Assembly: GCF_900637055.1 (NCBI RefSeq)
Contig: NZ_LR134338.1
Span: 4,491,001 to 4,555,000 of the forward strand
Direction of reading: 5' to 3'
Length of the DNA stretch: 64,000 bases
Source of the DNA: Brevibacillus brevis
Lineage (GTDB): Bacteria > Bacillota > Bacilli > Brevibacillales > Brevibacillaceae
The notes under the pieces were generated by a model. That model did no database searches and was not told where the DNA came from. It was given only the letters and a program-made list of their open reading frames with translations. This document shows positions 1-9,373 of this stretch, in pieces (the stretch's first letter is position 1; each line of letters starts with the position of its first letter). The translations under genes were made by a program, and so were the position numbers.

Positions 1-1267
1 TATAGTCCATCCGGTGCGCATTCCAGTACTTTTCCAGAATGTCTTCTACACGCTTGATTTTTTGCATGTCATCAAAGGAAAGGACGTTGTTCCCCAAAAT
101 TTCGTAAGGTGCCTCATCCATAAAAACATAGCCGTGATTAGCCGCACGCGCACGAACACCTGTCCCGCGCAGCATTTTCAAAAAGCCGAGCTGAAGCTCT
201 TCCGGGCGTAGACCAAACACGTCATTGAAGGTTTTGCGGAAGGATGCATAGTCTTCCTCAGGCAAACCAGCGATCAAGTCCAGATGCTGATCGATTTTTT
301 TCGAATCCTTGATCTGTGTCACTGTACGCGCAAGGCGATCGAAGCGCTGAATCCGCTGAACAAGGCGGTTGGTCTCATCATTCGTGGACTGAACCCCAAT
401 CTCGAAGCGGAAAATGCCTGGCGGTGCGTTCTCGGTCAAGAAGTCGAGTACGTCTGCACGCAAAATGTCTGCCGTGATCTCGAATTGAAAGATTGTCCCA
501 TTGTGGTTGTCGATCAAAAACTGAAAGATTTCCAACGCATATTTTTTATTGATGTTAAATGTGCGATCCACGAACTTGATCGTTTTGACGCCGTGATTGA
601 TCAAACGCATGAGATCTTCTTTCACTCGTTCCAGACTGAAATAGCGTACGCCGTCTTCAATCGACGACAGACAGTATTGGCATTTGAACGGACAGCCACG
701 GGAAGCCTCAAAATAGACGACGCGGTTGTTCAGCTCGTCCAGATGGTCCGCGTATGGCGAAGGAATGCTGTCCATCTCTTCCACTTGCGCACGCGGCATG
801 GAAAAACGAACGTACTCCTCTTCGCGATAAGCGATTCCGGCTACATCACGCAGGCGTGGAGTCTGCTTGGTTTGCAATGATTCCTGATACACCTGCAAAA
901 GCTCCAAAAAGGTCTGCTCCCCTTCACCAATGCAGATGACATCGATTTCAGGATGCTTCTTCATCCATTCGTCCGCATCATAGGTTACCTCTGGTCCCCC
1001 GAGGATAATTGGAACATCCGGGCAAATCTTTTTCAACGTGCGAATGACACTAAGCGTCTCGCGAATGTTCCAGATATAACAGGAAAATGCAACGACATCG
1101 GGCTTTCGCTTGTGTATATCTGCTACTATATTTAACGTCACATCGTTGATGGTATACTCCACCAGCTCAATCGAAGGAAATGCTTCCTGGGCATAGCTCC
1201 GCAAATAGCGCAAAGCGAGAGAGGAGTGAATAAACTTGGCGTTTAAGGTCGATAGTAAAATCTTCAT
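1..1267 (-). CDS. B12-binding-domain radical SAM protein, DUF4080 type (partial, C-terminus off window)
   Basis: Reading leftward from ATG at 1267, the frame is open to the window edge (422 codons). The N-terminal ~130 residues look like a cobalamin-binding Rossmann fold (MKILLSTLNAKFIHSSLA, then ILGGPEVTYD and ICIGEGEQTF). A radical SAM core follows, with the cluster motif CPFKCQYC near residue 200, which binds a 4Fe-4S cluster and SAM. This order is typical of B12-dependent radical SAM enzymes of the DUF4080 group, whose substrates are mostly unknown. The Shine-Dalgarno AAGGAG lies about 13 bases from this ATG, a little far, but no better start is visible. Family assignment is good; the reaction cannot be told from sequence. 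Confidence 0.85.
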   Translation of the reverse strand, partial: MKILLSTLNAKFIHSSLALRYLRSYAQEAFPSIELVEYTINDVTLNIVADIHKRKPDVVAFSCYIWNIRETLSVIRTLKKICPDVPIILGGPEVTYDADEWMKKHPEIDVICIGEGEQTFLELLQVYQESLQTKQTPRLRDVAGIAYREEEYVRFSMPRAQVEEMDSIPSPYADHLDELNNRVVYFEASRGCPFKCQYCLSSIEDGVRYFSLERVKEDLMRLINHGVKTIKFVDRTFNINKKYALEIFQFLIDNHNGTIFQFEITADILRADVLDFLTENAPPGIFRFEIGVQSTNDETNRLVQRIQRFDRLARTVTQIKDSKKIDQHLDLIAGLPEEDYASFRKTFNDVFGLRPEELQLGFLKMLRGTGVRARAANHGYVFMDEAPYEILGNNVLSFDDMQKIKRVEDILEKYWNAHRMDY

Positions 1268-1301
1268 GGATGGGTCTACTCTCCTTGCAAAATTCGGCAC
1301 C

Positions 1302-1335
1302 AAAAAACCATCTGCAATCGATGGTTCATGGTCTG
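1302..1335 (-). terminator. Rho-independent terminator after moaB
   Basis: On the minus strand AACCATC / GATGGTT form a stem with a 7-base loop, followed by a run of T. It lies between the moaB stop and the radical SAM gene, so it ends the moaB transcript. Confidence 0.7.
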
Positions 1336-1389
1336 ACCGATCTTTTTCCTTTCGTAACAGTACCATACGAGACTAGTAACGGCAAATCG

Positions 1390-1896
1390 TTACCGGTTTA
1401 ATTCGCGCACCACATGCCCCAGCTCCGGCACGATCAACCGATTCATCGCCAGTCGCACCGCACCTGTCGAGCCTGGCGTGGAAAAAATCATTTTCCCTTT
1501 CCGCGTCCCTGCAATCGCACGACTGAGCATCGCTGCCGAGCCGATGTCTTCTGTGAAGCTCAACATCCGAAACAGCTCGCCAAATCCCGGCATTTCCTTA
1601 TCAAGCAAGCCAGAAACAGCCTCAAAGGTATTGTCTCGAGGCGAAATGCCGGTACCGCCATTGAGAAGAATGACTTGAACGTCGTCATGTGCGATTCCTG
1701 CTTCGATTGCCGCAATGACCTGTACAGGCTCGTCCTTAACAATTTGATAAAGTACAACGCTGTGACCAGCTTCAGTCAGAAGCTCTTTCATTAACTGTCC
1801 GCTTTTATCTGTATCCTCTGTCCGAGTATCGGAAACGGTAATGACCATGCATGTGACTTGCTTGGGCGATAGCGCCTTGTGTTCCTGCGTACTCAT
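1390..1896 (-). CDS. moaB: Molybdenum cofactor biosynthesis protein MoaB
   Basis: A 168-residue protein of the MoaB/MogA fold, which acts on molybdopterin in molybdenum cofactor synthesis (adenylyl transfer for MogA; MoaB is its close paralogue in Bacillota). Visible motifs are VSDTRTEDTDKSG near the N-terminus, LNGGTGISPRDNT around residue 80, and the C-terminal FSTPGSTGAVRLAM. The longest frame starts at 1911, but GAGG nine bases before the ATG at 1896 makes MSTQEHK the better start. It is divergent from the MocR regulator at 2071; moaA lies 17 kb away, so the pathway genes are scattered. Length is normal for the family. Confidence 0.92.
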   Translation of the reverse strand: MSTQEHKALSPKQVTCMVITVSDTRTEDTDKSGQLMKELLTEAGHSVVLYQIVKDEPVQVIAAIEAGIAHDDVQVILLNGGTGISPRDNTFEAVSGLLDKEMPGFGELFRMLSFTEDIGSAAMLSRAIAGTRKGKMIFSTPGSTGAVRLAMNRLIVPELGHVVRELNR

Positions 1897-2070
1897 CCGT
1901 AATTTCCTCATTTCTTCAATATATATCTTTTCTCATGATACCATGTTCGCGATTCCAATACCCTCGTCGTTCCGGCAACAATTTCTTCACTCCCTATACC
2001 CGAGATGCTTCGCTTTCCTATATAATGCTGATGACTGCTATTTTTTCGACAGACAAGGAGGCGTGCGCGA

Positions 2071-3513
2071 ATGCCAGAGCGACCTTATTTTTCTTTTCAT
2101 TTCCACAAACAATCGCACACACCGATCTATGTACAACTCGCTGAACAATTAAAAACAGCGATTCTGCGTGGTGCCTTTCTTGTAGATGGACAACAATTGA
2201 TATCGCTGCGAGATATGAAAACAATTAGCGGCTGCTCGTTGGAGACAGTCAAAAAAGCATACGATCATCTTGCTTTGGAAGGCTGGCTGGAAGCTGTGCA
2301 TGGTAAAGGCTATTACTTGACGCAGCTTGCCAAAGAAGCTCGTTTGGAAAATCGCCTCCCGCTCACAGATATTCCGATTGCTTCCCTAGCTGATTCCTCC
2401 CCTCGTCCAAGCGAAGAGCTGGTGAAGCGATTACGTGGTGCTTTTTATGAGAGCCTGACCGTGTTGGATGAACCGTCCGCGAAGAAGAAAATCATGCGAA
2501 CGCAGGCTGCCAAGGTTTTCGCTGATCACCTCAGCCGAAGGGGACTGCCCCACTCTCCAGAGCGCCTTCTGCTTTTTAACAGAAGCACGAGCGGCTTCGC
2601 CTTCCTAGCACAGCGCGTCATGAATGCGCGTGATGTCGTCTACGTGGAGGAGTATAGCTATCCCGTGTTCCTGCGCCTGCTGAGCCAGTGCGGTATTACG
2701 GTTCGCCCGATTCGCATGGATGAAGAAGGAGTTTGTATTCAAGCCCTCAATGAAGAGCAGGAGCATTATCCTGCCAATTGGCTATTGATAAACCCGCATT
2801 ACCAATTCCCTACAGGCATCAGCTATTCATTGAAACGAAAGGAAGAGCTTCTCGAATGGGCACAGAATCATAACGTACGTCTTATTGAAAACGATCATTA
2901 TGGCGACCTTTGGTTTGAAGAGCCGAGTGTTCCGCTGTACCAGATGGCTGCGCAGGCAAAAAGCACAATCGAGGTCTACTATTTGCATTCTTTGTCCAAA
3001 ACACTGGCTCGCGATCTGCAATTGGGCGTGCTAATGCTTCCTTCTGAATTATCGAATGATGAATTAGAGCGCTACAGCCAGCTTGTTTCCATGACCGGAG
3101 CGGAACCTTCCCTGCTCGTCGTAGAGGCAGCCGTTCAACTCCTCGATGATCCATGGTTTTACGAAGAGTTTCTGGCAGATCGACGCGCCCTGTTCCAGGC
3201 CCGCTTCCTGCGACTCTGGCAGGAAAGACGGCACGCACTCCCCGATCACGCACGGATGTTCCCAATCACAGGCGGGTTAAATACGTGGATCAAATGGGGC
3301 ACGCCAACCGCAAGAGCAACCGAACAAGAAGAGAGAGTCGTCGCTATTTTGCGAGAGGAAGGTCTCGAACTGACTGGCGGCCATGCTTTTCGCGTAGCGG
3401 ATGAGCCTGCCGATATTCTGCGATGCCCGGCTGTCCGTTTCCCGCTTGCTCCACTGGAAGAACGAGAGTTGAAACATTGGCTCCACCGATTGGGTGCTGC
3501 TCTTCTTCGGTAA
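2071..3513 (+). CDS. MocR-type regulator: GntR helix-turn-helix fused to class I aminotransferase fold
   Basis: 480 residues. A winged helix of the GntR family occupies roughly residues 10-85 (RDMKTISGCSLETVKKAYDH, then EAVHGKGYYL), and the rest resembles a class I/II aminotransferase. The PLP lysine should be in HSLSKTLARDLQLG, near residue 311, and ENDHYGDLWF matches the cofactor-binding Asp region. MocR proteins are transcription factors that sense PLP or an amino compound and usually control a neighbouring gene. Here moaB is divergent and ktrB is downstream in the same direction, so the target is not obvious. A good AAGGAGG precedes the ATG. Confidence 0.88.
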   Translation: MPERPYFSFHFHKQSHTPIYVQLAEQLKTAILRGAFLVDGQQLISLRDMKTISGCSLETVKKAYDHLALEGWLEAVHGKGYYLTQLAKEARLENRLPLTDIPIASLADSSPRPSEELVKRLRGAFYESLTVLDEPSAKKKIMRTQAAKVFADHLSRRGLPHSPERLLLFNRSTSGFAFLAQRVMNARDVVYVEEYSYPVFLRLLSQCGITVRPIRMDEEGVCIQALNEEQEHYPANWLLINPHYQFPTGISYSLKRKEELLEWAQNHNVRLIENDHYGDLWFEEPSVPLYQMAAQAKSTIEVYYLHSLSKTLARDLQLGVLMLPSELSNDELERYSQLVSMTGAEPSLLVVEAAVQLLDDPWFYEEFLADRRALFQARFLRLWQERRHALPDHARMFPITGGLNTWIKWGTPTARATEQEERVVAILREEGLELTGGHAFRVADEPADILRCPAVRFPLAPLEERELKHWLHRLGAALLR

Positions 3514-3599
3514 GTTTTCCAAGGGAAATGCCATACTAACAAATGGATTTCCCTATTTCCCTTTCACTAGACTCGAAAAAAGCCGAGGTATAACCTGCT

Positions 3600-4946
3600 A
3601 TGATTAAAAAAATCGTAGAAAAGCTTCACCTTGATCCACCAAAAACGCTTGTACTTGGGTTTGCCTTGATTATCTTCCTGGGAGCGCTGCTTTTGACACT
3701 CCCGGTCGCTACTGTGGATGGACTTGGTCTGCACTGGCTTGATGCTCTGTTTACGGCCACCTCTGCTACGTGTGTAACAGGCTTGGTTGTCGTCGATACT
3801 GGAACGACTTTCACGACCTTTGGTCAACTCGTCATTTTATCGCTCATTCAAATTGGCGGTCTCGGATTCATGACGTTCGCTACATTCTTCGCATTGATCA
3901 TGCGTAAAAAGATCTCCTTGCGCGAGCGACTCATCCTGCAAGAATCCCTGAATCAGATGTCGATAGAAGGTATCGTACGTTTAGCCAAAATGATTTTGAT
4001 TTTTACTGCCCTTACTGAGTTTATAGGCGGGGTGCTTCTCTCTATTCGTTTTGCCTTTGATTTTCCTCTGCAAAAAGCGATCTACTTCGGCTTTTTCCAT
4101 GCGATTTCTAACTTTAACAACGCTGGTTTTGACCTTATGGGCGAGTTCGCCAGCTTGACAGCCTATGTGGAGGATCCGCTCGTTAATCTCGTCGTCTGTC
4201 TGATGATCATTCTTGGCGGTATTGGTTTCATCGTGGTCAGTGAGTTATACGATTATCGTCATAACCGCCGCTTGTCATTACATACGAAAGTCGTACTGAC
4301 AACAACCGGTCTCTTGATTACAGCAGGAACAGTGCTTATTTTTATTTTGGAGTACAACAATCCAAAAACGTTGCAGCCCCTATCCATGATGGGCAAAGTG
4401 CTCGGCTCCTTCTATCAATCGGTTACACCCCGTACGGCAGGTTCCAACACATTGAATATCGGTGACATGTATCAGTCGTCGCTTTTCCTCATTATTATCC
4501 TGATGTTCATCGGTGCTTCCCCTGGCTCGACTGGTGGGGGTATCAAGACGACGACATTTGCCACACTGATTGGTGCAGTTATCGCCCAAGTAAAAGGGAA
4601 AGAAGATGTCATCTTCTTCCGGCAACGCATCCTGTCGCACATGGTCTACAAATCGCTGACATTGACTATGATTGCCCTGTTCATTGTGCTTGTCATGACG
4701 ATGGTCCTCTCTATTACCGAAACAGGGGCGCGCTTTGAGATGGTCCTGTTCGAAGTCACCTCTGCTTTTGCTACAACTGGACTATCCATGGGACTAACTC
4801 CTAACCTAACACCCCTCGGCAAAGCGTTGATCATTTTGACAATGTTTGCTGGTCGTTTGGGACCTCTCACAATTGCCTTTGCCCTCGCGCAGCGCAAGCA
4901 GAAGGAATACTTCCGTTATCCAAAAGGGAAGATCACCATCGGATAA
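3600..4946 (+). CDS. ktrB: TrkH/KtrB-family potassium uptake channel subunit
   Basis: 448 residues, the usual size of KtrB/KtrD, which forms the membrane pore for K+ (Na+-coupled) uptake with a cytoplasmic KtrA/KtrC gate. Four pore-loop motifs are visible: SATCVTGLVVVDT, SNFNNAGFDLMG, TPRTAGSN and SAFATTGLSMGLT. Several hydrophobic helices separate them. The glycines of the selectivity filter are retained. No KtrA-like RCK gene is adjacent, so the regulatory subunit must be encoded elsewhere. Whether the gene is ktrB or its paralogue ktrD cannot be settled from the window. Confidence 0.9.
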   Translation: MIKKIVEKLHLDPPKTLVLGFALIIFLGALLLTLPVATVDGLGLHWLDALFTATSATCVTGLVVVDTGTTFTTFGQLVILSLIQIGGLGFMTFATFFALIMRKKISLRERLILQESLNQMSIEGIVRLAKMILIFTALTEFIGGVLLSIRFAFDFPLQKAIYFGFFHAISNFNNAGFDLMGEFASLTAYVEDPLVNLVVCLMIILGGIGFIVVSELYDYRHNRRLSLHTKVVLTTTGLLITAGTVLIFILEYNNPKTLQPLSMMGKVLGSFYQSVTPRTAGSNTLNIGDMYQSSLFLIIILMFIGASPGSTGGGIKTTTFATLIGAVIAQVKGKEDVIFFRQRILSHMVYKSLTLTMIALFIVLVMTMVLSITETGARFEMVLFEVTSAFATTGLSMGLTPNLTPLGKALIILTMFAGRLGPLTIAFALAQRKQKEYFRYPKGKITIG

Positions 4947-4963
4947 ACCATATAAAAAGGATA

Positions 4964-5002
4964 AAACCCTGCCAAAGCACCCGAAGGACTTTGGCAGGGT
5001 TT
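4964..5002. terminator. Bidirectional terminator between ktrB and leuB
   Basis: AAACCCTGCCAAAG and CTTTGGCAGGGTTT are perfect inverted repeats of 14 bases around an 11-base loop. They are flanked by A and T runs, so the hairpin can end both convergent transcripts. Confidence 0.85.
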
Positions 5003-5017
5003 CGTTTTGTGTATGAT

Positions 5018-6112
5018 TTATTGTTTTTGCCACTGTTTGGACAGCTCGTCGCGAACCAGTTGACCCATCTCTACTGTGCCAATCGCTTTGCTTCGGTCTG
5101 CCGCGATATCGCCAGTGCGATGTCCTGCTTCCAGTACGGACCAAACTGCGTTTTCCACGGCTGCTGCCGCTTCATCCATACCGAGCGAGAGACGAAGCAT
5201 CATCGCTACGGACAGAATGGTTGCCAGCGGATTGGCAATGCCTTTTCCAGCAATGTCAGGGGCAGAGCCATGAACCGGTTCATACAGGCCAAAGCTGCCT
5301 GCTGCCAGACTCGCCGAGGACAGCATCCCAATCGAACCAGTCAGCATCGCTGCCTGATCGCTCAAGATGTCGCCAAACATGTTTTCCGTCACGATGACGT
5401 CAAACTGCTTTGGTTCTCGTACGAGCTGCATCGCGCAAGAGTCTACCAACTGATGAGACAGCTCTACATCTGGATAGTCGGCCGCTACTCGCTCGGCTAC
5501 CTTGCGCCAGAGGCGGGAGCTTTCGAGGACGTTTGCCTTATCAACAGATACGAGACGCTTTTGGCGTTTGCGCGCAATGTCGAAGCCGACTCGAATGATT
5601 CGCTCGACTTCCGCTTCATGATAGATGCACTGGTCTTCTGCGACTTCACCGTTTGGACCGTCATAGCGTTTTTTCTCACCGAAGTAAATCCCCCCGGTCA
5701 GTTCACGTACAACGATCAAGTCAACGCCAGAAACGACTTCTGGCTTGAGGGAGGACGCATCCACCAGAGAGCTGTGCATGGTAGCTGGGCGAATGTTGGC
5801 AAACAGACCAAGCGCTTTGCGAATGCCAAGCAGCCCTGTTTCTGGACGAAGATGCCCAGGATTCTGATCCCACTTCGGTCCGCCAACGGCTCCCAAGAGC
5901 ACAGCATCCGCTTGCTTTGCCAGCGTTACCGTTTCTTCTGGCAACGGTGTTCCATCCGTATCGATTGCGATACCACCGATCCGGCCTTCTTCACATGTAA
6001 AAGTAACACCTTCAAGTTCCCCTACGAGTGTAAGGACTTTAACCGCTTCCTGCATGATTTCTGGTCCAATACCGTCTCCAGGAAGAACGGCGATGCGATA
6101 GTTTTTCTTCAT
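5018..6112 (-). CDS. leuB: 3-isopropylmalate dehydrogenase
   Basis: 364 residues. It oxidises and decarboxylates 3-isopropylmalate to 2-oxoisocaproate with NAD+ in leucine synthesis. The N-terminus IAVLPGDGIGPEIM, the LLGAVGGPKWD motif, the substrate-binding RELTGGIYFGEK, and the metal/NAD region TENMFGDILSDQAAML followed by EPVHGSAPDIAGKGIANPLA are all intact. It is the last gene of the ilv-leu operon in this window: leuC and leuD, which follow leuB in Bacillus subtilis, are replaced by a terminator and ktrB. Confidence 0.97.
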   Translation of the reverse strand: MKKNYRIAVLPGDGIGPEIMQEAVKVLTLVGELEGVTFTCEEGRIGGIAIDTDGTPLPEETVTLAKQADAVLLGAVGGPKWDQNPGHLRPETGLLGIRKALGLFANIRPATMHSSLVDASSLKPEVVSGVDLIVVRELTGGIYFGEKKRYDGPNGEVAEDQCIYHEAEVERIIRVGFDIARKRQKRLVSVDKANVLESSRLWRKVAERVAADYPDVELSHQLVDSCAMQLVREPKQFDVIVTENMFGDILSDQAAMLTGSIGMLSSASLAAGSFGLYEPVHGSAPDIAGKGIANPLATILSVAMMLRLSLGMDEAAAAVENAVWSVLEAGHRTGDIAADRSKAIGTVEMGQLVRDELSKQWQKQ

Positions 6113-6191
6113 CGTTTATCCCGCTTTTCTATACGTAATGGTTTCCGAACGCTGCTGGTTCCTATGATCCTATCCACATTTGACCCTATCT

Positions 6192-7730
6192 TTATATCGT
6201 TGCACTGACGGGCGCAGGCTCGCCACGCCGCTCCATGATCTTGTTGACTGCCCGTACATAGGCAATGGCGCTTGCTTCCAGCACATCTGTACTCACACCG
6301 CGTCCCGTTACAATCAGATCGCCCTGTTGAAGGCGTACAAACACTTCACCCAACGCATCTTGCCCGTGAGTAACAGAAAGGATTTTGTAATCGACGAGGG
6401 AGACTTCTTCTCCGGTAGCGCGGTCAATCGCTTTGTAGATAGAATCAACCGATCCATTTCCACATGCGGCTTCTTCGCATACCGATCCGTCGGCACGAAC
6501 CAGTCGTACACTCGCTGTCGGAACAGAAATGTTGCCATAAGCGAGCTGTACGGATTCCAGCTGGAACGCTTCAGGTCCGCGAACCATCTTGGAGTCGACC
6601 AATGCGAGGATGTCGTCATCGGTGATTTCTTTCTTTTTGTCGCACAATACTTTGAACGCTGCAAACGCTGCGTTTACCTCTTCTTGCTCCAGGTGATAGC
6701 CCAGATCAACCAGCTTTTCTTTGAATGCATGGCGCCCAGAGTGCTTGCCGAGAACCAGTTTGTTTGACTTGAAGCCGACCGATTCCGGACGGATGATTTC
6801 GTACGTAGTGACTTCTTTTAACACACCATCCTGGTGAATACCGGATTCGTGCGCAAAAGCATTTGCACCCACGACCGCTTTATTTCCTGGCACGATCATC
6901 CCAGTCAAACGGCTCACCAGCTGGCTGGTCCGTGCGATTTCTTTCAAATTCAGCTTGGTCGTCGTCTGGTAGTAATCCTTGCGAGTCTCCAATGCAAGAG
7001 CCACTTCTTCCAGAGCTGCATTTCCAGCACGCTCTCCGATTCCATTGATGGTGCCCTCCACTTGCGTAGCTCCACCCTCGACAGCAGCGAGACTGTTGGC
7101 GACTGCCATCCCGAGGTCATCGTGGCAATGGCAGCTCAGACGAATCAGATCAGTAGAAGGCACGCGTTTTTTCAGTTCACGGAAAATGTTTCCGTATTGA
7201 TACGGCGTCATGTAGCCAACCGTATCTGGAATATTTACCGTGGTAGCCCCTGCCTTGATTACCGCCTCTACAACCTCTGCCAAAAAGTCGATCTCGGTAC
7301 GCGCTGCATCCTCTGCGGAAAACTGAACTTCCGTAAAGTACTTTTTCGCATAGGTAACCGCCTCCACCGCCCGAGCAAGGACTTCTTCCTTGCTCATGTT
7401 CAGCTTGAACTGACGGTGAATCGGAGATGTTGCGAGAAAGACGTGGAGGGAAGCGTTTTGTGCGTTGCGAAGCGCTTCGTATGCCTTATCCATGTCGTCT
7501 TTTACGGCCCGAGCCAGACTGACGACGGTTGCATTCTTCACCCGTTTTGCAACTTCGGCCACAGACTTTTGGTCACCAGGAGAGGCAGCAGCGAAGCCCG
7601 CCTCAATTTTGTTTACGCCCAGCTTCTCGAGTTGAAGGGCGATCTCCACCTTTTCGTTCGTGCTAATATTGACGCCCGGAGACTGCTCCCCATCGCGCAG
7701 TGTCGTATCAAAAATCTCAATGGTCCGCAT
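6192..7730 (-). CDS. leuA: 2-isopropylmalate synthase
   Basis: 512 residues. It condenses acetyl-CoA with 2-oxoisovalerate, the committed step to leucine. The N-terminus IEIFDTTLRDGEQSPGVNI carries the catalytic Arg-Asp. The TIM barrel holds the metal-binding HCHDDLGMAVANSLAAVEGG and NGIGERAGNAALEE. The C-terminal ~120 residues are the regulatory LeuA dimer domain expected for leucine feedback. GGAGGTGAAAAG before the ATG supports this start. It lies 57 bases downstream of ilvC and 79 bases before leuB, in operon order. Confidence 0.97.
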   Translation of the reverse strand: MRTIEIFDTTLRDGEQSPGVNISTNEKVEIALQLEKLGVNKIEAGFAAASPGDQKSVAEVAKRVKNATVVSLARAVKDDMDKAYEALRNAQNASLHVFLATSPIHRQFKLNMSKEEVLARAVEAVTYAKKYFTEVQFSAEDAARTEIDFLAEVVEAVIKAGATTVNIPDTVGYMTPYQYGNIFRELKKRVPSTDLIRLSCHCHDDLGMAVANSLAAVEGGATQVEGTINGIGERAGNAALEEVALALETRKDYYQTTTKLNLKEIARTSQLVSRLTGMIVPGNKAVVGANAFAHESGIHQDGVLKEVTTYEIIRPESVGFKSNKLVLGKHSGRHAFKEKLVDLGYHLEQEEVNAAFAAFKVLCDKKKEITDDDILALVDSKMVRGPEAFQLESVQLAYGNISVPTASVRLVRADGSVCEEAACGNGSVDSIYKAIDRATGEEVSLVDYKILSVTHGQDALGEVFVRLQQGDLIVTGRGVSTDVLEASAIAYVRAVNKIMERRGEPAPVSATI

Positions 7731-7786
7731 GAACTTTTCACCTCCACATTTTTCCCTACATTATATATAGATTTTTTACACGGCAA

Positions 7787-8809
7787 TTATTGGCCGATTT
7801 TCGCTTCTTCTTTTTTCGTATCTTTGTTGATCCAAGACATCATGCCGCGCAGCTGCTCCCCTACTACCTCGATACCATGCTCGGATTCCAGGCGGCGACG
7901 GGAGGTGAAGCCAGGACGGTTTGCTTGGTTTTCCAAGATCCAATTGCGAGCGAATGTACCGTCTTGGATTTCTGCCAGTACTTTTTTCATTTCTTTGCGT
8001 GTTTCATCTGTGATGATGCGACGACCTGTGCTGTAGTCACCGTACTCAGCTGTGTCACTGATGGAGTAGCGCATACGAGCCAAGCCACCCTCGTACATCA
8101 GGTCAACGATCAGCTTCAGCTCATGCAAGCACTCGAAGTACGCGATCTCAGGAGCATAACCTGCTTCCACCAATGTATCGAAGCCTGCTTTTACCAGCTC
8201 GCTTGCGCCACCACACAATACTGCTTGCTCACCGAACAGGTCTGTTTCTGTCTCTTCACGGAAAGATGTTTCGATTACGCCAGCTTTTGTGCAACCGATA
8301 CCGCTGGAGTATGCGAGTGCGAGATCTTTCGCGTTGCCAGTTGCATCTTGGTAGATCGCGATCAAACCAGGTACGCCGAAGCCTTCTTGGTATACGCGAC
8401 GAACCAGGTGGCCTGGGCTTTTTGGCGCTGCCATGATTACGTCTACATCAGCTGGTGGCACGATTTGCGCGTAGTGGATGTTGAATCCGTGAGAGAAGCA
8501 CAGTGCAGCGCCGGATTTCAGGTTTGGCGCGATCTCGTCGCGGTATACTTGTGCTTGACGTTCATCTGGCATCAGGATTTGAACCACGTCAGCGCGTTTG
8601 GTTGCTTCTGCTACAGTCAAAACTTCAAAACCGTCTTTCGCTGCAACATCCCAAGATTTCCCTGGGCGCAGACCCACAACTACTTTATAGCCGCTGTCGC
8701 GCAGGTTTTGTGCTTGTGCATGACCTTGGCTACCGTAGCCGATGATTGCGATTGTTTTCCCACGCAGTACCTCTTGTTTTACGTCCGCTTCATAGTACAT
8801 TTTTACCAT
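7787..8809 (-). CDS. ilvC: Ketol-acid reductoisomerase (class I)
   Basis: 340 residues. It converts acetolactate (or acetohydroxybutyrate) to the dihydroxy acid with NADPH and Mg2+. The Rossmann motif IIGYGSQGHAQAQNLRDSG is near residue 20, followed by LRPGKSW, the AAPKSPGHLVRR segment, and the metal-binding region DLFGEQAVLCGG with FECLHELKLIVDLMYEGG. The length is that of the short class I enzymes of Bacillota. The gene is placed between ilvH and leuA. Confidence 0.97.
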   Translation of the reverse strand: MVKMYYEADVKQEVLRGKTIAIIGYGSQGHAQAQNLRDSGYKVVVGLRPGKSWDVAAKDGFEVLTVAEATKRADVVQILMPDERQAQVYRDEIAPNLKSGAALCFSHGFNIHYAQIVPPADVDVIMAAPKSPGHLVRRVYQEGFGVPGLIAIYQDATGNAKDLALAYSSGIGCTKAGVIETSFREETETDLFGEQAVLCGGASELVKAGFDTLVEAGYAPEIAYFECLHELKLIVDLMYEGGLARMRYSISDTAEYGDYSTGRRIITDETRKEMKKVLAEIQDGTFARNWILENQANRPGFTSRRRLESEHGIEVVGEQLRGMMSWINKDTKKEEAKIGQ

Positions 8810-8865
8810 TTGTATAGCCTCCCTAAAAATGTTTAGTTTGAATTTTTATTCTGAAATTTTGCAAT

Positions 8866-9372
8866 TTAAACCGTTGCAGCGGCTGTTGCTGGAACAATAC
8901 TGCGCGCCATCGCTACTGAACCTGTTCTTGTCAGTTCAATAACGCCGTAGCTTTGTAATAGAACGAGCAGCGCATCAATCTTTTCGGTGTCACCCGTTAC
9001 CTGCACGATCAGTGAGCTAGGGCCCACATCGACGATCGCGGCACGGAACGGCTCGACAATTCCATTTAACTCTGCCAGCTGGCTGGGCGATGCCGTCACT
9101 TTAATCAGTGCCAGTTCCCGTGAAACAAAAGGGTTCTCGCTGAGATTCGTGACGGAGATGACATCGATCAGCTTGTGCAATTGCTTCATGAGCTGATTGA
9201 TTTGGCGGTCATCTCCCCCGGTTGAAATGATCATCCGGGACAGGCCCTGTTCTTCCGTGCCTCCCACCGTAATGCTGTCGATGTTGAAGCCGCGTTGGCC
9301 GAACAGTGTGGCCACTCTGGTCAAAACGCCTGGCTGGTCGTTGACGAGTACGGAAATGGTATGTTGCTGCAT
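8866..9372 (-). CDS. ilvH: Acetolactate synthase small (regulatory) subunit
   Basis: 168 residues. The N-terminal ACT domain (ISVLVNDQPGVLTRVATLFGQRGFNIDSI) binds valine in the feedback-inhibited enzyme, and a second C-terminal ACT-like domain follows. It begins one base after the ilvB stop, so the two subunits are translationally coupled. The symbol ilvN is also used for this family. Confidence 0.96.
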   Translation of the reverse strand: MQQHTISVLVNDQPGVLTRVATLFGQRGFNIDSITVGGTEEQGLSRMIISTGGDDRQINQLMKQLHKLIDVISVTNLSENPFVSRELALIKVTASPSQLAELNGIVEPFRAAIVDVGPSSLIVQVTGDTEKIDALLVLLQSYGVIELTRTGSVAMARSIVPATAAATV

Positions 9373-9373
9373 C

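Noticed and set aside
4991..6208. 405-residue plus-strand frame opposite leuB
   Set aside because: Antisense of an intact leuB; no ribosome site and it begins within the terminator.
6834..8036. 400-residue plus-strand frame opposite leuA and ilvC
   Set aside because: Shadow of the leuA-ilvC junction; composition is unlike a real protein.
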